Source: MPNP01 sp965221445 (lineage in GTDB: Bacteria > Pseudomonadota > Alphaproteobacteria > Rhodobacterales > Rhodobacteraceae). Taken from it: 64,000 nucleotides of DNA. How positions within the stretch are numbered: the first letter of the stretch is position 1; the number at the start of each line of letters is the position of its first letter. Below the pieces are notes generated by a model, which made no database searches, was not told the origin of the DNA, and was given only the letters and a program-made list of their open reading frames with translations. The position numbers were made by a program, and so were the translations under genes. Positions 1 to 8,832 of the stretch are shown piece by piece. The stretch lies in NCBI GenBank assembly GCA_965221445.1, contig CBDCSF010000013.1, forward strand, positions 1,860,001-1,924,000, read 5' to 3'.

Positions 1-1
1 A

Positions 2-814
2 AAACAAAATCTTTCTGAAAACAATCTTGAAGATGCCGCCCAAGCTATAATGACTACAGATACTTTTCCCAAAGGAGCGGGTATAATTGTCAATTGTTCC
101 GGGGGTCCGGTTGCGATTTCAGGTTTTGCCAAGGGATCCGGCATGATTGCACCCGACATGGCAACAATGTTGGCTTATATTTTTACTGATGCCAGAATAG
201 ATCAATCAATACTCCAAAGCATGGTTTCCGAATTAACTGAAACAACCTTTAATTCAGTTACCATAGACGGAGACACCTCAACTTCAGATACCCTTATGGT
301 GGTTGCTACGGGGGTAGCCGGGAATGAAAAAATAATAGATCAGAATAAAAGCGATGCTTTGAAGTTTAAGGAAGGATTGAATTCGGTAATGATTTCGCTC
401 GCACAGCAAATAGCAAGAGACGGTGAAGGAGCATCAAAATTTGTTGAAATCGACATTACCGGTGCAGAAAATAATGAAGATGCGAAGAAAATTGCCCGAT
501 CAATAGCCAACTCACCATTGGTCAAAACGGCAATTTCCGGGGAAGACCCAAATTGGGGAAGGGTGATAATGGCTATTGGCAAATCCGGGGCCAGAGCTGA
601 TCGGGATTTGCTGACAATTAAATTTGGAGATATTCTCGTAGCGGAAAAAGGGCAGGTTGCTGACAGTTATAAGGAGGAACTGGGGCAAGGCTACATGAAA
701 AATCAGGAAATCATTATTGGTGTTGATTTGAGTTTGGGCAGGGGAAGGGCTCGCTTTTGGACGTGCGATTTTTCACATGGTTATATTTCCATCAATGCTG
801 ATTACCGTTCATGA
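2..814 (+). CDS. argJ: Glutamate N-acetyltransferase / N-acetylornithine transacetylase ArgJ (5' partial)
   Basis: The reading frame is open to the left edge, so the gene starts outside the window; about 270 codons of the C-terminal part remain. ArgJ moves the acetyl group from N-acetylornithine to glutamate in the cyclic arginine pathway in the cytoplasm. The visible part holds the family's self-cleavage and nucleophile motif (KGSGMIAPDMATML, with the Thr of ATML) near 150 and the typical C-terminal end DFSHGYISINADYRS. A first internal ATG lies at 50, but the codons before it (AAQAI, then MTTDTFPKG) already match ArgJ, so it is not the true start. The stop overlaps the start of mutT by four bases (ATGA), so the two are probably co-transcribed. 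Confidence 0.95.
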   Translation, partial: KQNLSENNLEDAAQAIMTTDTFPKGAGIIVNCSGGPVAISGFAKGSGMIAPDMATMLAYIFTDARIDQSILQSMVSELTETTFNSVTIDGDTSTSDTLMVVATGVAGNEKIIDQNKSDALKFKEGLNSVMISLAQQIARDGEGASKFVEIDITGAENNEDAKKIARSIANSPLVKTAISGEDPNWGRVIMAIGKSGARADRDLLTIKFGDILVAEKGQVADSYKEELGQGYMKNQEIIIGVDLSLGRGRARFWTCDFSHGYISINADYRS

Positions 815-1209
815 AAGTTGGTCTTGCTTCCGTAGTTGCCCTGATTGACGCAGATGGCCGAATTCTCCTCGCACGAAGACCCTCTCACAAAACATTTGGG
901 GGACTTTGGGAATTTCCAGGTGGAAAAGTTGAACCAAATGAGACTCCAGAAAACACCGCTTTGAGGGAACTGAAAGAAGAACTTGGAATTGATACCTGGT
1001 CCAATTGTCTGGCTCCACTGACCTTTGCCAGCTATAGGTATGAAGATTTGCATCAGATCCTGCTTTTATTTGTTTGCCGAAAGTGGCAGGGTATACCTCT
1101 ACCCATGGAGAATAACGAACTGAAGTGGGTAAGGCCTTCCGAACTTGCCAACTATCCCATGCCACCGGCAAATCAAGGAATTTTGGCTATACTAAGGGAT
1201 TGGATATAA
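811..1209 (+). CDS. mutT: 8-oxo-dGTP diphosphatase MutT (Nudix hydrolase)
   Basis: This 132-residue Nudix protein matches the usual length of MutT, which hydrolyses oxidised dGTP and so prevents A:T to C:G mutations. The Nudix box runs from Gly38 to Ile60 with all key residues: G38, E44, R52-E53-L54, E56-E57 and G59. The preceding EFPGGK stretch is also typical. The start ATG overlaps the argJ stop in an ATGA junction; argJ-mutT proximity is common in Alphaproteobacteria. A general Nudix pyrophosphatase role cannot be excluded, but the single-domain layout favours MutT. Confidence 0.9.
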   Translation: MKVGLASVVALIDADGRILLARRPSHKTFGGLWEFPGGKVEPNETPENTALRELKEELGIDTWSNCLAPLTFASYRYEDLHQILLLFVCRKWQGIPLPMENNELKWVRPSELANYPMPPANQGILAILRDWI

Positions 1210-1320
1210 TTTTTGATGGTATTTGTTCTTATCGACTACATTTAACCCCGGTTTAAAAGCAATTTTTCATCGTTGCTTCAAATCCTATTTTCCCTTACTG
1301 AACTTTAATCGCATTACACT

Positions 1321-2979
1321 TCAAAAAGGTTCTGGAGAGTATGAAGGTTCTGGTGCAGCAGGTTTGGGTTTGGGAACAGGTACCGGATCAATGTCAAAGC
1401 TTCTTGCCATATCATGAATATCAATTACCTTAAAACCATCCCCTGATAACTCAATCCTTTGTTCAGGGGTGAATTGGGTTGAAAACAAAATTCTCCTTCG
1501 AACGGATTTTTCTCTTAACCTTTTCGCATCTTCACCATCCCCCAATTCATTCAGAAACAAATCCTGCTCAGCAATCACCTTCTGAGCATTGTGTCGCTCA
1601 GGATTTCGTTTGGAACTACCCAACCAGACCATTGGGGGTACATGTTTCTTATTGGAAGCCATGACATCTATTTCCATGTTGAGGGTTATCTGTTCGCCTT
1701 TTTCATTTTTCTTCTTAATTGAACGCCATACGTTTGAATTACTCCATAAAACATTCTCCTGAGCATCAAGCCATGTAGCAGCCATTCTTTCAAGCGCCCC
1801 TCCTTCCAGTGTTTCCATTCGACTAATTAAAACCTCAATGTCAGGAATAGGTTCCATTTCTTCTTTAGTACCAGGCTTTGGAGCTACAATTTCACGAAAA
1901 ACTAAAATCTGAAAAAGAGTATTATTGTCGACGATTCTCCAACGAATTGGCCCCTCGGTGTAGAATGGCGAATTTCCCTCAATAAGTTCAAGGCTATTTG
2001 TCATTTGAATAAGAGCTCTGTCTCTCGTTTCCTTGTTCTTAAAAATTGATGATAGACCTGTGAGATTATCTCCATTTGGTTTGTTCCGGCCAATATGTAG
2101 AAGAATTTCACGGTGAATTTCAGGTAGTTCAATATACGCCTTGGTATCAAAGCGTTCTTCCATATCTCTTTTCAATATATCTCGTTCAATCTCCAGAAGC
2201 GAATGTCGCCACTCATTTATATCTCTAATATCATGTAGATGGATATGACTTTTTCCTGTATAATATCGATGCCAATGACGTGGCATACCGCCATACGCAG
2301 TCCACAACGTCAGAAATTTTTTTGGTTCGGCCAAAAGCCCCTGTTTGTTGGCCATTTCCATGACCGTAGGCAGGGTCCACTGGTACAAACGTATAGCAAT
2401 GTCTGCCCTTTGATACAAAGGTTCTGTTGACCCAAACAGTTTCCTGACATTTTGCTGATGTGACCCCATCATGACGACTTTGCCTGGAAACAATTTTCCC
2501 CAATCTCCAACCACACCTCCGGAATCATCAATGATTCTTTTGATTTCACTAACCAGTCCCAATTTCCTATTGGCAGAATGATGAAACTCGTCCAGTACAA
2601 CAACCGCACCACATCGTAATACGATAGATAGTATCTTCCCGAACCAAATTATGTCATTATGATAATATTCACGTTTGGGTAACATACTACTGATGTTTTT
2701 TAGTCCTGCTTCTATTGCAGTATCCATTAACAAACCAATAGAAACCTCTCCTGAATTGGGTATTTTTTCAGGGTCAGGCAATTCAATCATGACAAATGGC
2801 AGGTTATTTGGTGCCAGTTTTTGCAACTCCTGCAGAAGTTGAGTCTTTCCAATACCTCGTCGTCCTAGTACCACATAAGCAGCGAATCGTCTTGAAGATG
2901 GGTCATCGTCGTACGCAAGGTAATACTTCAAATCCCGGATTGACTTTTTGCGGCCATAAAATTGCCAGTCTGCTACCAT
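1321..2979 (-). CDS. P-loop ATPase of the archaeal ATPase (COG1672/DUF234-like) type
   Basis: This 552-residue protein has a clear Walker A motif at residues 39-46 (GRRGIGKT), a Walker B at about 125-131 (AVVVLDE, followed by FHH), and an N-terminal FYGRKKSI segment typical of STAND-like archaeal ATPases. The C-terminal half (about 400-530) resembles the DUF234 nuclease-like region, with an acidic EIDVMA stretch and a later WLGSSKR. The last 20 residues are a Pro-rich tail. A possible ribosome site (GGAAGG) precedes the ATG at 2979. It stands alone, convergent with mutT and divergent from dgcN, so it looks like an accessory insertion. Cellular role is unknown; members of this family have been linked to DNA or mobile-element functions, which is only an analogy here. 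Confidence 0.75.
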   Translation of the reverse strand: MVADWQFYGRKKSIRDLKYYLAYDDDPSSRRFAAYVVLGRRGIGKTQLLQELQKLAPNNLPFVMIELPDPEKIPNSGEVSIGLLMDTAIEAGLKNISSMLPKREYYHNDIIWFGKILSIVLRCGAVVVLDEFHHSANRKLGLVSEIKRIIDDSGGVVGDWGKLFPGKVVMMGSHQQNVRKLFGSTEPLYQRADIAIRLYQWTLPTVMEMANKQGLLAEPKKFLTLWTAYGGMPRHWHRYYTGKSHIHLHDIRDINEWRHSLLEIERDILKRDMEERFDTKAYIELPEIHREILLHIGRNKPNGDNLTGLSSIFKNKETRDRALIQMTNSLELIEGNSPFYTEGPIRWRIVDNNTLFQILVFREIVAPKPGTKEEMEPIPDIEVLISRMETLEGGALERMAATWLDAQENVLWSNSNVWRSIKKKNEKGEQITLNMEIDVMASNKKHVPPMVWLGSSKRNPERHNAQKVIAEQDLFLNELGDGEDAKRLREKSVRRRILFSTQFTPEQRIELSGDGFKVIDIHDMARSFDIDPVPVPKPKPAAPEPSYSPEPF

Positions 2980-3084
2980 AAATCACCTTCCTAGCCCTAT
3001 AAAAAATACATAAAGTACCATTCCAAATACCCATAGCCTAAATTAAAAAATATTAGTTTCGGTATTTTGCACTTTTTTCCTATA

Positions 3085-3116
3085 GGCAATATTGCCGTAT
3101 ATTTTTATCAATATAC
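3085..3116. promoter_or_regulatory. Paired palindromes upstream of dgcN (possible operator)
   Basis: A perfect 12-base palindrome, GGCAATATTGCC, lies at 3085-3096. It is followed directly by a second inverted repeat with arms GTATAT and ATATAC at 3097-3116. They sit about 125 bases before dgcN, in the AT-rich divergent gap between the ATPase and dgcN. A regulator site is an inference; no regulator gene is adjacent and palindromes this short occur by chance in AT-rich DNA. Confidence 0.3.
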
Positions 3117-3238
3117 CTTTTTGATGAAAGTTCGTTCATATAAGTACACGGGAAAATTATTTTTTCGAATATATACCTCTAAAATTCTTGAAAGAGGGGT
3201 TTTTTGCTTGATTTTATGTTTCTCTTCTCTTTATTGGT

Positions 3239-4246
3239 ATGACCATGATTGAAAAACCTTATTTATTATTCCTTGGGGATGCTCACGACCGTCTTGCTGC
3301 AAAAGTTGCCATAGGCATTAAGGATTGGCGACCAGAATATGCTGTTGGTCAATATCGGTTGGAAGGATGTAACGCTGATTTGGGGATTGATGAAATCTCC
3401 ATTGGTGAAGCCATCGAAAGAGGCGCACGTACCATGGTCATCGGTGTGGCCAACAGGGGTGGTGTAATTTCACCCAGTTGGAAGCCCCACCTTTTGGAAG
3501 CCCTGGATGCCGGGATGGATTTGGCTTCAGGATTGCATGTTCTGTTGAATGACCAGCAAGATCTGGTTCAAAAGGCCCAGAAAACCGGTCGAAAATTGTT
3601 TGATGTACGTAAGCCGAATGTGGACTACCCCATAGCTGATGGCCAGAAACGTTCTGGGAAAAGATGTGTAGCAGTTGGTACCGATGTTTCTGTTGGTAAA
3701 ATGTATGTGTCTTTGGCATTACACCAGGAAATGAGGGCACGTGGGCAAAAAACAGACTTTAGAGCAACTGGCCAGACAGGTATTCTGATTGAGGGTGATG
3801 GCGTCCCCCTGGATGCTGTGGTAGCAGATTTCATGGCGGGATCGATTGAATATTTATCACCTGCACATGACGATGATCACTGGGATTTTATTGAAGGGCA
3901 GGGATCATTGTTCCATGCCTCATACTCCGGTGTAACTCTGTCGATTATTCATGGTGGACAGCCTGATGCACTTGTTCTGTGTCATGAACCGACCAGAGAG
4001 TTTATGCGTGGCCTTCCAGGCTATAAATTACCATCCCTGGAAGCTTTGAGAGATCTTTCATTAACCATGGCCAAAGTTGTTAATCCCGATTGCAAGGTCG
4101 TAGGTATCTCCTTGAACACCAGAAACATGGACGAAGACGAAGCCCGGAAAATAGTAGATGAAACTGAACAGAGAATGGCCCTGCCAACAACCGATCCCGT
4201 TCGGTTCGGAGTAGGCAGGATTGTTGATTCCCTCTTAAGTCTTTAA
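3239..4246 (+). CDS. dgcN: D-glutamate N-acetyltransferase DgcN (DUF1611 family)
   Basis: This 335-residue protein belongs to the DUF1611 family. DgcN of marine Pseudoalteromonas acetylates D-glutamate to N-acetyl-D-glutamate, the first step of D-Glu catabolism. Seen here are the N-terminal half with GVANRGG and the C-terminal half with a P-loop-like CVAVGTDVSVGKMYV stretch around residue 145 and a RATGQTGILI stretch typical of the family. The gene is followed after 13 bases by dgcA and then by a D-amino-acid transaminase, which supports the assignment. Two candidate starts, ATG 3239 and ATG 3245, are both poorly preceded by Shine-Dalgarno bases. Older annotations of such genes call them only DUF1611 proteins. 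Confidence 0.85.
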   Translation: MTMIEKPYLLFLGDAHDRLAAKVAIGIKDWRPEYAVGQYRLEGCNADLGIDEISIGEAIERGARTMVIGVANRGGVISPSWKPHLLEALDAGMDLASGLHVLLNDQQDLVQKAQKTGRKLFDVRKPNVDYPIADGQKRSGKRCVAVGTDVSVGKMYVSLALHQEMRARGQKTDFRATGQTGILIEGDGVPLDAVVADFMAGSIEYLSPAHDDDHWDFIEGQGSLFHASYSGVTLSIIHGGQPDALVLCHEPTREFMRGLPGYKLPSLEALRDLSLTMAKVVNPDCKVVGISLNTRNMDEDEARKIVDETEQRMALPTTDPVRFGVGRIVDSLLSL

Positions 4247-4259
4247 CGGACTTTTCTTC

Positions 4260-5225
4260 ATGAAAGTCACCGTACATGAAAATTGTTTTCGGTTAAAACA
4301 ACCTTTCACGATTTCTCGGGGTTCCAGAACCATGGCCCACGTCCTCACAGTCGAGATTGCTGATCAGGGTTTTGTAGGCCGGGGAGAATGTGTCCCTTAT
4401 AAAAGGTATGATGAAACACTGGAATCCGTATCTGAAACGATACGAAGTGTTTCCACACCGATTAACCGTGATACCCTTCAAAACGCTATTCCTCCAGGGG
4501 CTGCCAGAAACGCACTGGATTGTGCTCTGTGGGACCTGGAAGCGAAGAAAAACGGTAAGGCAGTTTGGCAACTGGCAGGTCTACGGCAATTGAATCCCCT
4601 GATCTCGACCTACACGATTTCACTAAATACACCTGAGGGTATGTACGAAGAAGCCTTGGCTAACAGGGAAAGGCCGATCCTTAAGGTCAAACTGGGAGGA
4701 AATGGGGATATTGCCAGAATTGAAGCGATTAGAAAAGCTGCACCAGATGCAAAGGTAATTGTTGACGCCAATGAATCCTGTAACAAAGATGATTTTCCAG
4801 ATTTGCTAACCAAACTGGTAGAATTGAATATAGCCATGGTTGAACAACCTTTTCCTGCTGGACAAGATCAGTTTTTGAAGGGTTTTAAATCTCCTATTCC
4901 AGTTTGTGCTGATGAAAGCTGTCATGATCGTAATTCACTGGACGATCTTGTCGGAAAATACAGTATGATAAACATCAAACTGGATAAGACCGGGGGGTTA
5001 ACCGAAGCACTTCATCTGCTTTGGAAAGGTAAGGATTTGGGCTTTGACATAATGGTTGGTTGTATGATTGGTTCCTCCTTGGCCATGGCCCCTGCCATGC
5101 TTGTTGCCCAATATGCTTCCATAGTCGATTTGGACGGCCCCTTGCTGCTTGCCGATGATCGACAGCATGGACTTTTGTTTGAAGGATCGAAAATCTTTCC
5201 CCCGGAGACCTCTCTCTGGGGCTAA
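4260..5225 (+). CDS. dgcA: N-acetyl-D-glutamate racemase DgcA (enolase superfamily)
   Basis: The 321-residue protein is a muconate-lactonizing/dipeptide-epimerase type enolase-superfamily member. The first catalytic lysine lies in the KVK motif (K142, K144). The metal ligands are D169 (VDAN), E195 (VEQPF) and D218 (ADES), and the second-side lysine is K240 (NIKLDKTGG). All catalytic residues are therefore kept. By itself this would be called an L-Ala-D/L-Glu epimerase; the dgcN partner immediately upstream makes conversion of N-acetyl-D-Glu to N-acetyl-L-Glu the better call. The product would then be deacetylated to L-Glu; the M20 hydrolase at 6736-7881 or an ArgE elsewhere could do that, which is inference. 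Confidence 0.85.
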   Translation: MKVTVHENCFRLKQPFTISRGSRTMAHVLTVEIADQGFVGRGECVPYKRYDETLESVSETIRSVSTPINRDTLQNAIPPGAARNALDCALWDLEAKKNGKAVWQLAGLRQLNPLISTYTISLNTPEGMYEEALANRERPILKVKLGGNGDIARIEAIRKAAPDAKVIVDANESCNKDDFPDLLTKLVELNIAMVEQPFPAGQDQFLKGFKSPIPVCADESCHDRNSLDDLVGKYSMINIKLDKTGGLTEALHLLWKGKDLGFDIMVGCMIGSSLAMAPAMLVAQYASIVDLDGPLLLADDRQHGLLFEGSKIFPPETSLWG

Positions 5226-5261
5226 CATTAATATTTTATTCGGAATAGAACAGGAGCCGAA

Positions 5262-6116
5262 ATGAACCGAACTGTATACGTAAACGGAGATTATTTACCT
5301 GAAGATGAAGCCAAGGTTTCCATTTTTGACCGGGGTTTTTTATTCGCGGATGGAGTTTACGAGGTTACTTCCGTCCTCAACGGTAAACTGATTGATTTTT
5401 CCGGTCATTTGAAAAGGCTGGCACGTTCTTTGAATGAACTTGGACTGAAGCCCCCCCGTACTGATGATGAACTACTGGAAATTCATCGGGAATTGGTTGT
5501 CAGAAACAAACTTGAGGAAGGAATGATCTACCTTCAGGTCACCAGGGGTGCTGCAGATCGGGATTTTTTGTTTCCTGAAAATGCCACTCCAACCATTGTC
5601 CTGTTTACCCAAGCGAAAAATCTGACCAATTCACCTAAAATCAAAAACGGATTCAAGGTTATTACAGTACCTGATTTTCGGTGGAAAAGACGTGATATAA
5701 AAACAGTCCAATTGTTGTATCCGTCAATGGCTAAAATGGAAGCAACCAGAGCTGGGGCTGATGACGCCTGGTTGGTTGAAGACGGTTATGTTACCGAGGG
5801 AACTTCCAATAATGCCTATATTGTTCAGGCTTCAGGAAATATTGTCACAAGAAACCTTTCCAACGAAATTCTGCATGGTATAACCAGAGCCTCCCTTTTG
5901 GATTTTGCTTTCGAAGAGGGCGTTACTGTTGAACAAAGGCCTTTTACGGTTGCCGAAGCCTTGGAAGCTGATGAAGCGTTTATTACTGCCGCTTCCCTGT
6001 TTGTTGCACCCGTTGTAGAAATAGACGGCAACGCCATTGGCAAGGGGAAACCTGGTCCGGTTGTCAGCAAATTGCGAGATATCTACCTCGCGAAATCAAT
6101 GGAAACAGCCCTTTAG
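5262..6116 (+). CDS. dat: D-amino-acid transaminase (class IV aminotransferase)
   Basis: This 284-residue class IV aminotransferase matches D-alanine transaminase in length. It carries the N-terminal FDRGFLFADGVYE segment and the PLP-binding Lys147 in the RDIKTVQLL motif. It also has the phosphate-binding EGTSNNAY loop. It interconverts D-amino acids with 2-oxo acids, linking D-Ala and D-Glu pools in the cytoplasm. A good ribosome site (AGGAG) lies 8 bases before the ATG. Its place directly behind dgcN and dgcA indicates a role in D-amino-acid catabolism or peptidoglycan precursor supply. A branched-chain aminotransferase role is less likely because of the RDIK motif and the neighbours. Confidence 0.88.
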   Translation: MNRTVYVNGDYLPEDEAKVSIFDRGFLFADGVYEVTSVLNGKLIDFSGHLKRLARSLNELGLKPPRTDDELLEIHRELVVRNKLEEGMIYLQVTRGAADRDFLFPENATPTIVLFTQAKNLTNSPKIKNGFKVITVPDFRWKRRDIKTVQLLYPSMAKMEATRAGADDAWLVEDGYVTEGTSNNAYIVQASGNIVTRNLSNEILHGITRASLLDFAFEEGVTVEQRPFTVAEALEADEAFITAASLFVAPVVEIDGNAIGKGKPGPVVSKLRDIYLAKSMETAL

Positions 6117-6134
6117 ACATTTGAAGCTGGCGGT

Positions 6135-6767
6135 TTACAAGCGGGTAAAGCGGTTTTCAATTAAATCTGAGAACGTATCTACATCGGACATTGGTTCACC
6201 CACCCCTACCGATAATCCTTTTAGGGAATTGATGGTATCACTCATGGCAAATTCGGTAGACCATCGGACATTCTCAAAGACCCTTGGTGACAGGCACTTC
6301 CTTCCCTTTAACCCAATCAACCAGAATCCTCCATCGGGTGATGGTGCAATATAGGCATCGTATTTACTCAGATTTAGGATTGCATCGGCAATTTGTGAGG
6401 CTTTGATGCCTGGAATGTCTGAACCAATAATTGTGGTAGGACCTGGCTGGAGTTGGCGGAATACATTCTTCATCCTTTGACCCAAATGACCCTCCCCCTG
6501 GGGAATTCTCATTATCTTCTCAGGCCAGACTCTACTTGCCAAACCAGCGTTGTCAGGTGAAACTGCCAGGTATGTTTCCCATCTTGGATCCTTAGCCAGG
6601 CGATTTATGGTTTTTTGACTTTCATCCCTGTACCACTTCGTTGCCTGGATGGTCCCAAGGTCCTTTGCCAAACGGGTTTTTACCGAGCCTGGTCGGGGTT
6701 CCTTGACAAGAATGACCAAGCGGGGATAGCTTGATTTACCGGAAAAAATCCTTGAGACATTGGGCAT
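6135..6767 (-). CDS. DUF2064 / TIGR04282-type glycosyltransferase-fold protein
   Basis: The 210-residue protein has the VKEPRPGSVKTRLA nucleotide-binding start, a GSDIPG motif and an APSPDGGFWLIGL stretch, all typical of the DUF2064 family. This family is related to CofC-like and GT-A nucleotidyl/glycosyl transferases. The substrate is unknown. Its start overlaps the end of dapE by 32 bases on the same strand, so it is translated from the same transcript as dapD-dapE, although no lysine-pathway role is known. Confidence 0.8.
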   Translation of the reverse strand: MPNVSRIFSGKSSYPRLVILVKEPRPGSVKTRLAKDLGTIQATKWYRDESQKTINRLAKDPRWETYLAVSPDNAGLASRVWPEKIMRIPQGEGHLGQRMKNVFRQLQPGPTTIIGSDIPGIKASQIADAILNLSKYDAYIAPSPDGGFWLIGLKGRKCLSPRVFENVRWSTEFAMSDTINSLKGLSVGVGEPMSDVDTFSDLIENRFTRL

Positions 6768-7881
6768 AAACAGATTTCAGATCCCTGATATGTTGGACTT
6801 CTACATTTTCATCCACTTGATGTATGGTTTTGCCAACCAGTCCCACCTCAACAACGGGACAATGATGAGTGATGAATCTGGCATCTGAGGTCCCTCCCGA
6901 TGTGGATAATTGGGGTTGAACACCCAGAGTTTTGTATACGGCACTAGCAACCAGGTCAGTAAATTCACCTTTTGGCGTAATGAAGCTTTCAGCTGTAGCC
7001 AGGACATCCATACTGCTTTTACATTTATGTTCTGAGGCAATCCTCTTCACTTCGTTATGGATCCAGTTTAAAAGGCTCTCTGATGTGTGTTGGTCAGTAA
7101 AGCGAACATTAAGCAACCCAGTACATTGGAACGGAACTATATTGGATGTCTTGTTACCTGTCTCTATTGAAGACAAAGCCAGGTTTGAAGGTTGAAAGTT
7201 TTCTGATCCCTCATCAAGTTTTCTGGAGGTAAGATGATACCCCAAATGAGCCATGGCTTCCACCGGATTGATATACCGCTCAGGGTAGGCTGAATGGCCC
7301 TGAATTCCCTGGAAAGTGATTTTGACTGAAAGGGAACCCCTTCTGCCTATTTTAATGGCCTCACCCATTACCTCAGGACAAGTTGGCTCACCGACAATAC
7401 AGGCATCCATTTTCTGATTTTGGGTCTCCATCCAATCAAATATAGCCTTCGTCCCATCTACTGCCTTGGCTTCTTCATCGCCTGTAATGGTAATTATCAA
7501 TGATCCACTGGGAGGTGTTTCCCTGACAAATGAAACTGCAGCTGCGACAAACGCTGCAACTCCAGATTTCATATCAGCTGCCCCTCTTCCCCAAAGTCTG
7601 TCCTGAGATATTTCACCGCCAAAAGGGTCTACCGTCCAGGCACCTTCATCACCAACTGGAACGGTGTCGGTATGACCATTAAAGCCAAAAACCGGACCTT
7701 CCTGCCCCCACCGGGCAAAAAGGTTGGGAATACCATTGCGATCTACCCTCTCACACCTGAACTTGGCTTGGGTAAGAATCTCAGTTAAAATTTGGAGTGC
7801 TCCTCCTTCAAGGGGTGTTACGGACTTGCATTGTACCAGCTTTTGGGTGAGTTGGACCGGATCAATCAGATTGGTGGACAT
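6736..7881 (-). CDS. dapE: Succinyl-diaminopimelate desuccinylase DapE (M20 family)
   Basis: The 381-residue M20 metallopeptidase has the zinc motif FNGHTDTVP near residue 67, the GRGAADMKSG stretch, and the catalytic glutamates in TGDEEA. These features and its length fit DapE, which removes succinate from N-succinyl-LL-diaminopimelate in lysine and peptidoglycan synthesis. DapD is encoded just upstream on the same strand with a gap of about 30 bases. A strong AGGAG precedes the start. Some M20 enzymes of this type also deacetylate N-acetyl amino acids, which could matter because dgcNA lies close by; that is speculation. Confidence 0.93.
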   Translation of the reverse strand: MSTNLIDPVQLTQKLVQCKSVTPLEGGALQILTEILTQAKFRCERVDRNGIPNLFARWGQEGPVFGFNGHTDTVPVGDEGAWTVDPFGGEISQDRLWGRGAADMKSGVAAFVAAAVSFVRETPPSGSLIITITGDEEAKAVDGTKAIFDWMETQNQKMDACIVGEPTCPEVMGEAIKIGRRGSLSVKITFQGIQGHSAYPERYINPVEAMAHLGYHLTSRKLDEGSENFQPSNLALSSIETGNKTSNIVPFQCTGLLNVRFTDQHTSESLLNWIHNEVKRIASEHKCKSSMDVLATAESFITPKGEFTDLVASAVYKTLGVQPQLSTSGGTSDARFITHHCPVVEVGLVGKTIHQVDENVEVQHIRDLKSVYAQCLKDFFR

Positions 7882-7911
7882 GAAATCTCCTGTATGAAAT
7901 TCGGATTGGTA

Positions 7912-8739
7912 TCAATCTCGCAAAAGTTCATTTATGGATGTTTTGCTTCTGGTTTTTGAATCCACTTTCTTGACGATAACGGCACAATAAAGATTGACAT
8001 TGTTTGAACTCGGCAACGATCCGGATACAACCACCGAGTATGGTGGAATTTCGCCATAGGCGACGGTCCCAGTCGCTCGATCAAAGATCTTGGTGGACTG
8101 ACCTATGTATACTCCCATTCCGACGACTGAACCTTCCCTTACAATAACCCCTTCCACAATTTCAGACCTGGCACCTATAAAGCAATTATCCTCAATTATT
8201 GTTGGTCCGGCCTGCATCGGTTCCAGTACACCGCCAATACCTGCACCTCCGGAAAGATGCACATTTTTTCCAATTTGGGCACAGGAACCAACGGTTGCCC
8301 ACGTGTCTACCATTGTCCCTTCATCGACATAAGCCCCAAGATTTACAAATGAGGGCATCAATACAACTCCAGGTGCAATGTAGGCAGACTTTCGGACAAT
8401 ACAGTTGGGTACTGCACGAAACCCTGCTTGCTGCCAATCATCAGCAGCCCAGCCCTTGAATTTTGAATCCACTTTATCCCACCAAGTAGAATTTTGTGGC
8501 CCGCCATCTTGGGGTTCCATATCCTGAAGGCGAAAACCAAGCAAAACTGCTTTTTTTGCCCATTGGTTTACGTCCCAAGTTCCATCGGCTTTCCTTTCGG
8601 CTACGCGAATTTTTCCCTTGTCGAGAGCTTCCAAGGTTGCCTTAATGGCTTCCCTGGTTGGTCCAGTTGTCCCTGGATTAATTTCCGTACGGCTCTCCCA
8701 AGCATGTTCAATAGCTTTTTCCAGTTCGCTTACTTGCAT
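7912..8739 (-). CDS. dapD: Tetrahydrodipicolinate N-succinyltransferase DapD
   Basis: The protein closely follows the DapD pattern: an alpha-helical N-terminus, then left-handed beta-helix hexapeptide repeats containing GAYVDEGTMVDTW and SGGAGIGGVLEP, and the C-terminal YCAVIVKKVD. It succinylates tetrahydrodipicolinate in the lysine/DAP pathway. The frame is open further to a TTG at 8772 and an ATG at 8760. The ATG at 8739 is preferred because it gives 275 residues, the usual DapD length, lines up with the E. coli N-terminus, and has GGGA a suitable distance upstream. Operon partner of dapE. Confidence 0.93.
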   Translation of the reverse strand: MQVSELEKAIEHAWESRTEINPGTTGPTREAIKATLEALDKGKIRVAERKADGTWDVNQWAKKAVLLGFRLQDMEPQDGGPQNSTWWDKVDSKFKGWAADDWQQAGFRAVPNCIVRKSAYIAPGVVLMPSFVNLGAYVDEGTMVDTWATVGSCAQIGKNVHLSGGAGIGGVLEPMQAGPTIIEDNCFIGARSEIVEGVIVREGSVVGMGVYIGQSTKIFDRATGTVAYGEIPPYSVVVSGSLPSSNNVNLYCAVIVKKVDSKTRSKTSINELLRD

Positions 8740-8832
8740 TTCGTTTCCCAATCCTTCCATGTCAAGTTTCAAAATTTACAGGGGATTATATCTCTGAACT
8801 GAAGTTCAAATTAGGTTCAGAGAAGTCACATT

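Noticed and set aside
8740..8772. Longer dapD start at TTG 8772 or ATG 8760
   Set aside because: These add 7-11 residues not seen in DapD and lack a ribosome site; the ATG at 8739 aligns with the family start.
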